A stretch of 51,773 bases of DNA from Chitinophagaceae bacterium UBA4857 (GTDB taxonomy: Bacteria; Bacteroidota; Bacteroidia; Chitinophagales; Chitinophagaceae): assembly GCA_002399735.1 (NCBI GenBank), contig DHEF01000015.1, forward strand, positions 39,629-91,401. Direction: 5' to 3'. The notes below the pieces were generated by a model. It did not search any database and was not told the DNA's origin. It saw nothing but the letters and a program-made list of their open reading frames with translations. This document shows, piece by piece, positions 41,276 through 51,044 of the stretch. Positions within the stretch are counted from its first letter, which is position 1, and each line of letters begins with the position of its first letter. The translations under genes were made by a program, and so were the position numbers.

Positions 41276-41317
41276 AAAAAAATAGGCGATTAACTTGTAG
41301 GTTAACCGACTATTTTT
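41276..41317. terminator. Bidirectional terminator
   Basis: AAAATAG...TTAAC-ttgtag-GTTAA...CTATTTTT, a 40-nt hairpin with two internal mismatches, between convergent genes. Confidence 0.75.
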
Positions 41318-41341
41318 GAGCACGCAATCATGTATTAAAAA

Positions 41342-42187
41342 CTACAACTTATATTGATTTTTATTATTGGGTGTTAGGTAAATATTTTTGTCCATTAGAT
41401 TGATGGTAAAATTGTATTGCGAAATTAATTTTATCCCTATTGAACCATCTATACCTGGATTCCAGTTTGCATTGCCAGCCGAGCCCCCCATAAGTGTTAC
41501 AGGCATTTTGTTAACCACTAAATTGGGTAATAATTGAAGCTGGGTTGACTTGCCATGAAACACCGGTGAGGCAACACCGAAGCTAACTGTACTTCCTGTA
41601 GAGTCTGCAACAAAGCCATCCACCAATAATCTGTGTTTTTTTACCAGCGGACGAAATACGATTAAATAGTATTGTGCTCCGGTATCAAAGATAAACTTTG
41701 CATTTACGCTTTTTTCTGATGACATATGTAATGCTGCGTTCATTTGTAGGCTACCGTCGCTGGCATTTACGGGAACAGTTATACTATTATCAGGCATATT
41801 AGTACTATTGCCAAAGCTATAAAGCGACAATGTTTTAGTATCATAGTTAACCTGTACAATATACTTCTTAGCCAAAGTGTTACCAATAATACCATCATGA
41901 TCCCCCCATCCTTCATTTTCAAAAATAGCTATACTTTGCTGCGGTACCGGGAATGTATCTAACAACACCGTATTGTTAGATGATATTTCTATATTAATAT
42001 TTCCGCCTACTACTGACGCCTGTTGCTTTTTATCCACTGTTAAACCAATAGCTTCGGCAGTGGTTTTACCTACCATCATACCATCGGCACCGGTATCAAA
42101 CAATAGTCTGAGAGGTTTAGTATGTTTATTAATTTTTACGTTGAGCATGATGGAACCATTGATATCCTCAAAAGGTATAGAGACCAA
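41342..42187 (-). CDS. Retropepsin-like aspartic protease, probably missing its signal peptide
   Basis: About 281 residues from a TTG at 42187; the first ATG is at 42148 (MLNVKINKHTKP). Two retropepsin-type half-domains each carry the catalytic D-T-G: LLFDTGADGMMV near residue 30 and FIFDTGAQYYLI near 165, so both lobes are in one chain. Relatives normally start with a signal peptide before the VSIPFEDINGS strand; here the upstream frame closes after about 20 residues (TAG) with no ATG or signal, so the gene may be 5'-truncated. Faces the lipoprotein gene at 42287 across about 100 bp. Confidence 0.75.
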   Translation of the reverse strand: MVSIPFEDINGSIMLNVKINKHTKPLRLLFDTGADGMMVGKTTAEAIGLTVDKKQQASVVGGNINIEISSNNTVLLDTFPVPQQSIAIFENEGWGDHDGIIGNTLAKKYIVQVNYDTKTLSLYSFGNSTNMPDNSITVPVNASDGSLQMNAALHMSSEKSVNAKFIFDTGAQYYLIVFRPLVKKHRLLVDGFVADSTGSTVSFGVASPVFHGKSTQLQLLPNLVVNKMPVTLMGGSAGNANWNPGIDGSIGIKLISQYNFTINLMDKNIYLTPNNKNQYKL

Positions 42188-42286
42188 ATGTTTTGTTTTT
42201 TTTATTTTAAATAAAGTTATTAACTTAGGAATCGACTGCTACTATAGCTTGCGACAATATACTCTAACTCTTTAAAACTTCATTAC

Positions 42287-43087
42287 ATGATTAACAGTAA
42301 AATTTCACTCTTCGCTATCACTGTATCAATTATTACTCTTGTGAGTTGTAGTAAAAATGCGACAAACTCACATAAAATTGAGAATACAATTAGTCAAAAT
42401 CTACAAAGTATAATTCAGAATGATTCAATATATAAAAGACTTGTGATATCCTACGACCCTAGTTATATTAATTATAGGGTTGAAAAAAAGAATGAAAAAT
42501 TTAATGTCTTTAACTACACCGACGAGTACAATTCTCTTTCTAATTTACGTTTATATTATTATTATTTGTTACAAAAAAAATATACAACATCACTGCCCCA
42601 AATACTTAATCTTATTAAAAAAAATAATTCTGTTTTTTTTGATAAAAAAATTAAACCTGCTAATGATAGTTTTGAATCATTAGCCAATATTACTAGTCGA
42701 AATTATATAGAAATTTCTTGTCCAATAGGGCTTGTATTTAATCCTGTTATTTTATTATGCGACTTTCCTGAAAATGTTGATGGTGGGGATTTTTATTTTT
42801 GTTATGATACTGACACGTATGAAGTATTTGATTGTCTCGCAGGTTCAGTTTCCCACATCGATGACTCTTATGCTGATTCTGAATGTAGAATAGATAATAA
42901 TCCTTATTTAACAGTTTTAGAATTTGCTGACAAGTGTTGCTTACCATCACTTTGGGATAAATTTCCATTAGGACAAACTGGCTCTTATGCTGCACTCTCA
43001 TTAAGTTATGTAAAGGCCAATAGAGAAACAACTGCAATTTTTAAAAGGTGTTGGTTCGAATTAACTAAGTTCTCAAATAGAAAGTAA
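42287..43087 (+). CDS. Lipoprotein with peritrophin-like (CBM14) cysteine motif
   Basis: 266 residues: signal and lipobox VSC (Cys about 21). The N-terminal 120 residues are Asn/Lys/Tyr-rich without a known fold. Residues about 145-185 read CPIGLVFNPVILLCDFPENV followed by FYFCYDTDTYEVFDC, matching the chitin-binding type 2 pattern C-P-x-G-x-x-F-N-x5-C-D-x-P-x-N-V. More cysteines follow (ADKCCLP, RCWFEL). The DNA is clearly more AT-rich than the neighbours, suggesting acquisition. Chitin binding is only a suggestion from motif. Confidence 0.7.
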   Translation: MINSKISLFAITVSIITLVSCSKNATNSHKIENTISQNLQSIIQNDSIYKRLVISYDPSYINYRVEKKNEKFNVFNYTDEYNSLSNLRLYYYYLLQKKYTTSLPQILNLIKKNNSVFFDKKIKPANDSFESLANITSRNYIEISCPIGLVFNPVILLCDFPENVDGGDFYFCYDTDTYEVFDCLAGSVSHIDDSYADSECRIDNNPYLTVLEFADKCCLPSLWDKFPLGQTGSYAALSLSYVKANRETTAIFKRCWFELTKFSNRK

Positions 43088-43389
43088 ATAAACTTACTAT
43101 TTTGTTATACTATATAGCCCTAAACTTAAATGTATTGTAGAGATGTATATTGTAACGTGAAAGCAAATAGCAGAATAGATAAAATTCTCACAATGCGCAG
43201 TGTTTTGAGAACTAATTCGGGATCCTGAGGTTTATGCCGGATTAAATGAGCAATAAAATGCATACCTTTAGATAGTTTTGGATGATAAAATGACACACAC
43301 GTTTTTAAACCTAAGACTGTTATTCCGCTTCGTGGTCAGACGAAGCGGTTTTTTCTTTGGTAATAGTTTACAGGAATTATTTTTCTTTA
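43088..43389. other. Spacer between lipoprotein and fecR
   Basis: About 300 bp; holds a terminator at 43325-43354 and no gene I can support. Confidence 0.4.
43325..43354 (+). terminator. Terminator
   Basis: CCGCTTCG (43325-43332) pairs with CGAAGCGG (43341-43348), followed by TTTTTTC. It lies 240 nt beyond the lipoprotein gene and before the end of fecR. Confidence 0.8.
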
Positions 43390-44631
43390 TTATTCCAAAA
43401 TCAATTGCCCGTTTGTAAAATGGGAATGAACCCCATAGTTTTTTAAAGCTTCCATTATACTACTCAAGCTTATATCTTTATTCAATGTTCCGCCAAAAGT
43501 TTTATCAGGCAACTCTCCTACCAGCTTTACTTCAATATCGTACCAGCGCTCCAGTTGTCGCATTAACGCTGCTAAATCAGTACTGTGCATAATAAACATG
43601 CCGTTTTTCCAAGCCATTATTTCTTCTATATTGGGTGTACGGTTTAACGCTATTTTCCCCTTATTCACTACAGCCTGTTCTCCCGGTTTTAATAATAACG
43701 CTTTACCCTCATTTTCTTTATTTTCAACATTTACACTTCCTTCTAAAAGGGTTACTCTCACATCTTTTTCGTTCTCATAGGTATTAACATTAAAATGCGT
43801 TCCCAATACGGTAATATCTGTTCCTTTTGACGATACAATAAAAGGCAGCTTTACACCATTTATATATTGTCCGGCTACTTCAAAATATGCTTCTCCCGTT
43901 ATACTAACTTTTCTTTCGTTACCCTTAAAAACTATAGGGTAAGTAATAGAACTGGCTGCGTTTAACCATATTTTTGACCCATCCGATAAAACAATATCCA
44001 ACACCCTGCTTCCTCTGGGGTTAGTAATTGTATTAAACTGCTCCGCTCCTGCAGCTTCGGCACCAATTGTTTCATATACAATTTGTCCATTTGCTAACTT
44101 TATCAACCTTACATTTCCATCTTGCAATAGTGTACCGCTATTTACACTGTCCAGATAAACTAAACTTCCATCCGATAGCGTAATCATCGCCTTATTGGTT
44201 TCCGGTGCTATTACTTCATTCAGTTTTTTTACCGCCGTTGGTTTTGTTATCTCAGTTTTATTCCAATAACCAAAATAGTAAACCCCTACAAATGATAATA
44301 CAATTATTGCGCAAGCAGCCACCAGCCTCCTTAGTTGAATTATCTTTCCTTTACCAGATACTTTTTCCTGCGAAAACCCTACAATCTTAGTTTCACTGTC
44401 CTTTCTTATTTTTTCCAGCAAGCGTATTTTAGCCTTCTCCTCATTGATCAGGTCCTCCGCATCATTACTATCATCCACTTGCAAATCATCCATAATCATC
44501 TGCTCTAACAATTCCTTATTTTCCTGTAATTCCAACATGCCAAAAAACATTTGCTCCTCGGCTGGTGAAATTTTGTCAATAAGGTACTTGTCTAGTAAAA
44601 CCAGAAATTGTAATTGATCCATAACAAACAA
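43390..44631 (-). CDS. FecR-family anti-sigma factor
   Basis: 413 residues. Cytoplasmic N-terminus (about 1-95), one membrane helix at about 107-126 (LVAACAIIVLSFVGVYYFG), then the periplasmic FecR domain (TITNPRGSRVLDIVLSDGSK, LNAASSITYPIVFKG, GEAYFEVAG, VLGTHFNVNTYENEKDVRVTLLEGSV) and a C-terminal DUF4974 domain (WKNGMFIMHSTDLAALMRQLERWYDIEV). It holds the sigma factor encoded just upstream until a TonB receptor signals. No SusC/SusD pair follows directly; the nearest STN receptor is at 36801-39554. Confidence 0.94.
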   Translation of the reverse strand: MFVMDQLQFLVLLDKYLIDKISPAEEQMFFGMLELQENKELLEQMIMDDLQVDDSNDAEDLINEEKAKIRLLEKIRKDSETKIVGFSQEKVSGKGKIIQLRRLVAACAIIVLSFVGVYYFGYWNKTEITKPTAVKKLNEVIAPETNKAMITLSDGSLVYLDSVNSGTLLQDGNVRLIKLANGQIVYETIGAEAAGAEQFNTITNPRGSRVLDIVLSDGSKIWLNAASSITYPIVFKGNERKVSITGEAYFEVAGQYINGVKLPFIVSSKGTDITVLGTHFNVNTYENEKDVRVTLLEGSVNVENKENEGKALLLKPGEQAVVNKGKIALNRTPNIEEIMAWKNGMFIMHSTDLAALMRQLERWYDIEVKLVGELPDKTFGGTLNKDISLSSIMEALKNYGVHSHFTNGQLILE

Positions 44632-44718
44632 TTGTGTGTTTATCGTTGCTAACTTAAAACACCGTTAATAAAGACGCAATACTTTTTTAAGAGGATTACA
44701 TCAAATGAAAATATTTTT

Positions 44719-45300
44719 TCACTGAAAAAAAAATACAAAAAGAAGGGACAAGTTTTGGGTTAAATAAAACCTAAGTGTATTTAAAGCCCGCACCAAATGT
44801 ACTTTTACTGTATTTTTAGATAGTCCTAATTTTGCAGCAATTTCCTCATGACTTAAGCCCGACTCCCGGCTAAGTCGCCATATAATTTGTTGCTGAGGCG
44901 ATAATAATTTTACCCCCTTCTCGATTAACTCTGCTAACCGTTTTGTATTCAGGTTATCTTCGGGGGTAACCTCGTTAGCAGCCAAGGTATTTGCAATATC
45001 ATCTGCTTTAAATAGCCGCGGCCCCATTTTACGCATGGCAGACACCACTTCATTACGGGTTACAATAAATAAATAATTATCAAACCTTTCAATTGATGGT
45101 AGTGTTTCTTTCTTTTGCCAAATTTTAAAAAAAATATCCTGCGCTACATCCTCCGCAGTTTCATACGATTTTGTGTAAGTAAGGCATATTTGAAATATTT
45201 TGTTCCAGTAATGATTTACAACATCGGTAAACGCAGTTTGGTTGCCTGCTGCAATTTTTGCCAGCAGATCTTTTTCGTTATCAAGAGGTTTGAGCGACAA
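44719..45300 (-). CDS. FecI-type ECF sigma factor
   Basis: 193 residues, sigma-70 ECF family, Bacteroidetes FecI type. Region 2: FTDVVNHYWNKIFQICLTYT and AEDVAQDIFFKIWQKKETLP. Region 4: LLSPQQQIIWRLSRESGLSHEEIA then the recognition helix AKLGLSKNTVKVHLVRALNTL. Followed 87 bp later by fecR on the same strand. The C-terminus ends in a hydrophobic LSLLFVFFFQ, common in this group. Confidence 0.94.
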   Translation of the reverse strand: MSLKPLDNEKDLLAKIAAGNQTAFTDVVNHYWNKIFQICLTYTKSYETAEDVAQDIFFKIWQKKETLPSIERFDNYLFIVTRNEVVSAMRKMGPRLFKADDIANTLAANEVTPEDNLNTKRLAELIEKGVKLLSPQQQIIWRLSRESGLSHEEIAAKLGLSKNTVKVHLVRALNTLRFYLTQNLSLLFVFFFQ

Positions 45301-45400
45301 TTGCAGTTGAAGTTTTGAAATACATTCAAATGTAATGAATTGACAGATTAATGACAGTATACAATTGCCATATACTCAAATTAGCTAATACATATAAATT

Positions 45401-45416
45401 ATGCAAAGGTTTGCAT
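45401..45416. promoter_or_regulatory. Palindrome upstream of fecI
   Basis: ATGCAAA-gg-TTTGCAT, perfect 7-bp arms about 100 bp before the fecI start. Possible operator; no further evidence. Confidence 0.3.
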
Positions 45417-45565
45417 GTTTTATATACAGTATTTTCCAGAAAAGTCATATACAGCGTTCTGTTACCACTTCTAACTCCGATTTGGCTTCGGCCAGTAGTA
45501 ATAGCAAACCTTAAACCCATAAAAATTTATTATAGCTCGAGACATTAGTATTTTTTGTAACAGGC

Positions 45566-45736
45566 GTCCCGCTCCTGATTGAGCTGACGTTGCGACGCTC
45601 CGTTCATCGACCTGCTCTTTACACAATGCCCAATAAAATTAGCGAGAGTATAAATTTATTTCTACTGGAAATAAATTAAATCCCACCCCTACCGAGTTAC
45701 AACAGACGATGATAGTAGCAACACAGTTAATGCCAT
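45566..45736. repeat. Intergenic mosaic repeat copy
   Basis: GTTGCGACGCTCCGTTCATC, then CACAATGCCCAATAAAATTA, the AATTTATTTC...GGAAATAAATT palindrome, then ACAGACGATGATAGTAGCAA. It shares its modules with 12094, 14340, 23978 and 27849. Confidence 0.7.
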
Positions 45737-45810
45737 AAACGCCCCTTGCACTAACCAATTTTACAGGCACTATTTTGCTCCCATAACAGTACCTTTGCAA
45801 AAATTTTTAC

Positions 45811-46647
45811 ATGAACAAAAAGCTGTTTTCTTATATACTGGCATTGGCCATTATTACCCTTAATGCCTGCTCGCCCAACAATGTAAAAAAAGACGATACC
45901 CTTAAAAAATATTTTGACGAATATAATGTGGATGGTTGCTTTGGTATTATGAACAATGGCACCGGCGAGTTTACGGTGTACAACCTGTCACGCTACCGAG
46001 ATAGTACTTACCTGCCTGCATCTACTTTTAAAATAGTTAACTCGTTAATTGGTTTGCAAACCGGTGTAATTAGCAGCGACAGCATGGTTATTCCCTGGAA
46101 CGGTGTTAAAAGCTGGAACGAGGAATGGAATAAGGATTTGAATATGTATGATGCTTTCCGAATTTCGGCCTTACCTTATTACCAGGAAGTGGCCCGCCGT
46201 ATTGGACAGGAGCGTATGCAATCCTGGTTAGACTCGCTACATTACGGTGCCGGTAAAAAAGATACTTTGTTTAGAATTAAATCGCCGGTTGACTCTTTTT
46301 GGTTGGATAATACCGTGAAAGTTACTCCCGATGAACAATTGGGCCTTGTAAAGCGCCTGTACTTTAACCAACTGCCGTTTTTTAACCTGTATCAGGAAAA
46401 AGTAAAAAACGCTATGTTGTTTGAAAATAATGCTAATTATCGCCTGGCTTATAAAACAGGTTGGGGTTTCCCTTCGCCTGAACGCAGCATGGGCTGGGTT
46501 GTTGGCTGGATAGAAGAAAACAAACACCCTTACTTTTTTGTGCTGAATATAGAATCGAAAGACAAAGACTTTAAAATGTACCAGAACCGGATGAAAATTT
46601 TGAACAACATTTTAAAACAACTGGGCTTTTTTGAAGGCAATATGTAA
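45811..46647 (+). CDS. Class D beta-lactamase-like lipoprotein
   Basis: 278 residues, lipobox NAC at about Cys 20, so membrane-anchored in the envelope. Class D serine beta-lactamase/penicillin-binding fold: PASTFKIVNSLIG (S-x-x-K active site, near 72), then ISALPYYQEVARRIG where the S-x-V motif is S-A-L, HYGAGK where Y-G-N is Y-G-A, and AYKTGWG (K-T-G). Overall layout and length match OXA enzymes, but two secondary motifs differ, so beta-lactam hydrolysis is not certain; a BlaR-like sensor is unlikely as there is no membrane domain. Followed by a strong terminator. Confidence 0.85.
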   Translation: MNKKLFSYILALAIITLNACSPNNVKKDDTLKKYFDEYNVDGCFGIMNNGTGEFTVYNLSRYRDSTYLPASTFKIVNSLIGLQTGVISSDSMVIPWNGVKSWNEEWNKDLNMYDAFRISALPYYQEVARRIGQERMQSWLDSLHYGAGKKDTLFRIKSPVDSFWLDNTVKVTPDEQLGLVKRLYFNQLPFFNLYQEKVKNAMLFENNANYRLAYKTGWGFPSPERSMGWVVGWIEENKHPYFFVLNIESKDKDFKMYQNRMKILNNILKQLGFFEGNM

Positions 46648-46662
46648 AACAACTTATAAAAA

Positions 46663-46690
46663 GAAAGCGGCCCATTGGCCGCTTTCTTTT
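46663..46690 (+). terminator. Terminator of the beta-lactamase-like gene
   Basis: GAAAGCGGCC-catt-GGCCGCTTTC followed by TTTTTT, 16 nt after the stop. Confidence 0.88.
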
Positions 46691-46752
46691 TTCGGTGCAA
46701 TAATTGTATATTGTTTGCCAATTCGTTATCATTCATTTAAGTCATTAATCAT

Positions 46753-47747
46753 TTGGGATTTCAGTTTCAATACCCGCAACTTGTCTGGCTTTTTTTAGGC
46801 ATATTGTTATTACTGGTAGTATTTACCGGTTTACAACGCTGGAAAAAAAGAAGCATCAAAAAAATGGGCGAACCGTTATTGGTTCGTTCGCTGTTGCACA
46901 ACTTTTCGAAAACCAGGTATATAATAAAATTTGTACTGATTTTAGTGGCTTTTGCTATTGGCGTAACAGCGGTTATGAACCTGCGAAAACCTGGTGGCCC
47001 CGACGGTGTTAACCGAAAAGGGATTGATGTAATTTTTGCATTGGATGTAAGCAAAAGTATGCTGGCAAACGATTTGGCTCCATCGCGGTTAGAACGTGCC
47101 AAACAACTTATTTACCGTTTAATGAAAGAGATGCCTAATGACCGTATTGGGCTTATTCTTTTTGCCGGTAAAGCCTATTTACAAATGCCGCTTACACACG
47201 ACCATGCATCGGCACAAATGTTTGTAGCATCGGCTGGTCCGGGTGCAGTTCCGGCGCAGGGTACAGTAATTGGCGATGCTTTAAAACTTTCTTACGAAGC
47301 TTTTGAAGCATCGGAAACCAGGTATAAAGCAGTTATTTTATTATCGGATGGTGAGGACCACGACCCTACTGCCTTAACCCAGGCAACCGATTTGGCTACC
47401 CATGGCCTGATGGTAAACACCGTGGGCATAGGCTCAGCACAAGGTGCACATATTACCGATGCCGCCACCGGCGATATTAAAAAAGACGAAATGGGTAATC
47501 CGGTTATTACCAAACTAAACGAAAAAGAATTATCGGATATAGCCCGCATTACCAACGGCATTTATGTGCAGTTACAAAGTAGCGATCAGGCGGCAAAACA
47601 AATACAGGCACAGCTTGCACAAATTGAACAAAAAGTAGCCGGCGATATTTCGCTCATGAGTTTTCAAACCTACTTTTGGTGGTTTGCCGGTGCTATGTTG
47701 TTGTTACTAATTGGCGAAATTTTTATACCGGAAAGAAAAAAAAGAGC

Positions 47748-47751
<4 letters not shown>
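46753..47751 (+). CDS. VWA-domain membrane protein, BatB-like
   Basis: 332 residues starting at a TTG (LGFQFQYPQLVWLFLG); no in-frame ATG nearby fits. Membrane helices at about 8-24, 55-72 and the C-terminus (about 305-322) enclose a von Willebrand A domain: MIDAS DVSKS (D-x-S-x-S), a Thr near 170 (PAQGTVIGD) and SDGEDHDP. This is the Bat aerotolerance operon arrangement, where BatB is followed by a TPR protein. Its stop overlaps the next start (ATGA), implying coupling. The function is unresolved: oxidative or periplasmic stress tolerance. Confidence 0.88.
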
Positions 47752-48380
<629 letters not shown>

Positions 48381-48907
48381 ATACCCAATTGACAAATTAC
48401 AATTGACAGTTGACAAATTTTATTATACCTAATTATCAATTGTGCATTGTCAATTGTTTTGGGGCTATCAGCAGTAGCAACTCCGGTCAGCAGTTGTTCC
48501 CGCCTTCTGTAGTAGTGCGTCGCCCATGCTGCCTATCCACGCTGCCAACGCAGCTACTACTGCCAGTCGGGCAGCCCGTCAGCAGCAGAACATTCCTGAT
48601 GTATGATTTATTGATTTAGGATTTATATAAGACGTATTACAACCTCTGTCTTTCTGACTTCCGGACATTCCATCTTTCGGACTTCCCTAAGCTCATTAGC
48701 GATATAAAGCTGAAGTGTGCGACGCAAGGGACAATGATCTGTGTTACTAAAGTTGACATACAAAACAATATTTCCTTAAACAAAGCCGCTTTCTGCATTC
48801 GGGATGGTTTATTACCTTTGTTGTAGCTTTAAGCACAAACAAACAGCCTTTATTAGTTTTTAATTTAAATTTTTTGCTTTTTAATACAGGCTATATCCAC
48901 AATACTC
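48381..48907. other. Spacer upstream of ispG
   Basis: About 530 bp without a gene: short CAATTGACA-type repeats at 48388-48455, a mosaic-repeat-like block at 48459-48600, and AT-rich DNA with a possible TACCTTTG promoter box near 48812. Confidence 0.45.
48459..48600. repeat. Decayed mosaic repeat block
   Basis: Contains CAGCAGTAGCAACTCCGGTC and GTCGGGCAGCCCGTC with AGTGCGTCGC, inverted relatives of the repeat parts at 10432-10530. Confidence 0.45.
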
Positions 48908-50938
48908 ATGCAACTATATACCACATCACTTACTGAATATAAACGTCTGGCTACCAAAGAAGTAAAAGTTGGCGATTTGCTGTTGGGCAATTTTCATCCC
49001 ATTCGTTTACAAACCATGACCACTAAGGACACTATGGATACCATGGGAACGGTGGAAGAAAGCATCCGTTCCATTGAAGCCGGTGCCGAGCTGATAAGGA
49101 TAACCGCACCATCAAAAAAAGAAGCGGAAAACTTATTGGTAATAAAAAACGAATTGCGTAAACGTGGGTACAACACACCCATTGTTGCCGATATACATTT
49201 TACCCCTAACGCCGCCGAAATTGCAGCCCGCATTATTGAAAAAGTGAGAGTTAACCCCGGTAACTATGTTGACAAAAAAAAGTTTGAATTAATTGATTAT
49301 ACCGATGCTGATTATGCCGAAGAAATTGAAAGAATACAGGAACGTTTTACACCGCTGGTAAAAATATGTAAGGAGTATGGTACTGCTATGCGTATTGGAA
49401 CCAATCATGGTTCGTTAAGCGATCGTATTATGAGTCGCTATGGCGATACACCCATGGGCATGGTAGAAAGTGCGATGGAGTTTTTGCGTATTGCCCGTTA
49501 CGAAAATTACCACAACATTGTATTAAGTATGAAAGCCAGTAACCCGCAAGTGATGGTACAGGCTTATCGTTTGCTGGTAAAAACCATGCAGGAAGAGTTT
49601 AACGAATGTTACCCTTTACATCTGGGCGTTACTGAAGCCGGCGATGGCGAAGATGGTCGTTTAAAATCTGCCGTGGGTATTGGTACTTTGTTAGAAGACG
49701 GCATTGGCGATACCGTACGTGTATCCTTAACCGAAGATCCTGAATTTGAAATACCGGTTTGTCGTGATCTGGTTAAACGTTACGAAACAACACCTGAAAA
49801 CAACACTTATACTTTTGGTACGGTACCTGCTTTGCCCGATGGTAAAACACCCTACAACCCATTAGCGTATAAACGCAGAGAAACTTTTGCCGTTGATAAT
49901 ATTGGCGCTAAACATGTGCCTGTTGTTATTGCCGATTTTAGCAAACAAACCAATATTACTCCGGAGCATTTACGCAGCATCGGTTATACTTATAGCGAAA
50001 CGCTGGATAAATGGAGCATCAGCGATACGGCTGCTGATTATATTTTTACCGGTAACCAAATTATAAATTTTGCATTACCCGGCACTTTAAAAGTTATTAC
50101 CTACCCCGATACCTGGTTACAGGCAACGGATAAAACAAAATACTTTCCCATTTTTCAGGATAGTGGTTATGTTACGGCCGAACAAAAAAGCAGCCTGCTG
50201 AATTTTGTGATGATAGATTGTTTTAACGACGAAACATCATTAAACGACTTTACCTATATTGACAACTTAGCCAACGACCCTACCGTTGTAATTTGTTTAA
50301 GCAGTACCAATAAAAATGCGATGCAATCGGTACGCCGCATGTTTGTGGAGTTACAAAGCCGCCATGTAAAAAACCCGGTAATATTAATAACCGATAGTAA
50401 CTGGACAACACCGGACGAACACCATATTCATTATGGTACCGAAACAGGTGCATTATTGTTAGATGGCTTTGGTGATGGTTTATGTTTAGGAATGTCGGCC
50501 GCGTCTTATGAAAGTGCTTCTGTGCATTCATCGGGTCGCAATTATAACAGCAACCAGTCTGTTGAGCAATTTATAAACAGTACAGCCTTTAGTATTTTAC
50601 AGGCAACACGTACACGTATTTCAAAAACAGAGTACATCAGTTGCCCAAGTTGTGGTCGTACTCTATTTGACTTACAGGAAACAACCGCCAAAATACGATC
50701 GGTAACCAATCATTTAAAAGGCGTTAAAATTGCCATTATGGGTTGTATAGTTAATGGGCCCGGCGAAATGGCCGATGCGGATTTTGGTTATGTAGGTAGT
50801 GGGCCCGGTAAAATAACTTTATACAAAGGTAAAGAGGTGGTTAAGCGTAATGTTAACAGCGATGTGGCGGTAGAAGAGTTAATAAACCTGTTAAAAGAAA
50901 ACGATGCCTGGGTAGATGTTACGGCTGAAACAGTATAA
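48908..50938 (+). CDS. ispG: 4-hydroxy-3-methylbut-2-enyl diphosphate synthase (long form)
   Basis: 676 residues, the long Bacteroidetes/chlamydia/plant type of IspG (GcpE), compared with about 370 in E. coli. It converts MEcPP to HMBPP in the MEP isoprenoid pathway, using a 4Fe-4S cluster. TIM-barrel half: MTTKDTMDTMGTVEESIRSI, VADIHFTPNAAEIAARII, RVNPGNYVDKKK, MRIGTNHGSLSDRIM, LGVTEAGDGEDGRLKSAVGI. Insert domain about 300-560. Reductase half at the C-terminus has CPSCGRTLFDLQ and MGCIVNGPGEMADADFGYVG with the cluster cysteines. Chromosomal housekeeping gene. Confidence 0.96.
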   Translation: MQLYTTSLTEYKRLATKEVKVGDLLLGNFHPIRLQTMTTKDTMDTMGTVEESIRSIEAGAELIRITAPSKKEAENLLVIKNELRKRGYNTPIVADIHFTPNAAEIAARIIEKVRVNPGNYVDKKKFELIDYTDADYAEEIERIQERFTPLVKICKEYGTAMRIGTNHGSLSDRIMSRYGDTPMGMVESAMEFLRIARYENYHNIVLSMKASNPQVMVQAYRLLVKTMQEEFNECYPLHLGVTEAGDGEDGRLKSAVGIGTLLEDGIGDTVRVSLTEDPEFEIPVCRDLVKRYETTPENNTYTFGTVPALPDGKTPYNPLAYKRRETFAVDNIGAKHVPVVIADFSKQTNITPEHLRSIGYTYSETLDKWSISDTAADYIFTGNQIINFALPGTLKVITYPDTWLQATDKTKYFPIFQDSGYVTAEQKSSLLNFVMIDCFNDETSLNDFTYIDNLANDPTVVICLSSTNKNAMQSVRRMFVELQSRHVKNPVILITDSNWTTPDEHHIHYGTETGALLLDGFGDGLCLGMSAASYESASVHSSGRNYNSNQSVEQFINSTAFSILQATRTRISKTEYISCPSCGRTLFDLQETTAKIRSVTNHLKGVKIAIMGCIVNGPGEMADADFGYVGSGPGKITLYKGKEVVKRNVNSDVAVEELINLLKENDAWVDVTAETV

Positions 50939-51044
50939 GCCAGTATCTTTACCGCGTAATTATATTTTTCATTTTGCTTGCCTTATTATGCTATAACCTT
51001 TATGGTTATTTAACATGTAGGCTTGTTACCCACAAGCAACTGTT

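Larger units (their letters stand above)
45301..45810. other. Spacer between divergent fecI and beta-lactamase-like genes
   Basis: About 510 bp without a gene: a palindrome near 45401 that may be in the fecI promoter, and a mosaic-repeat copy at 45566-45736. Confidence 0.4.
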
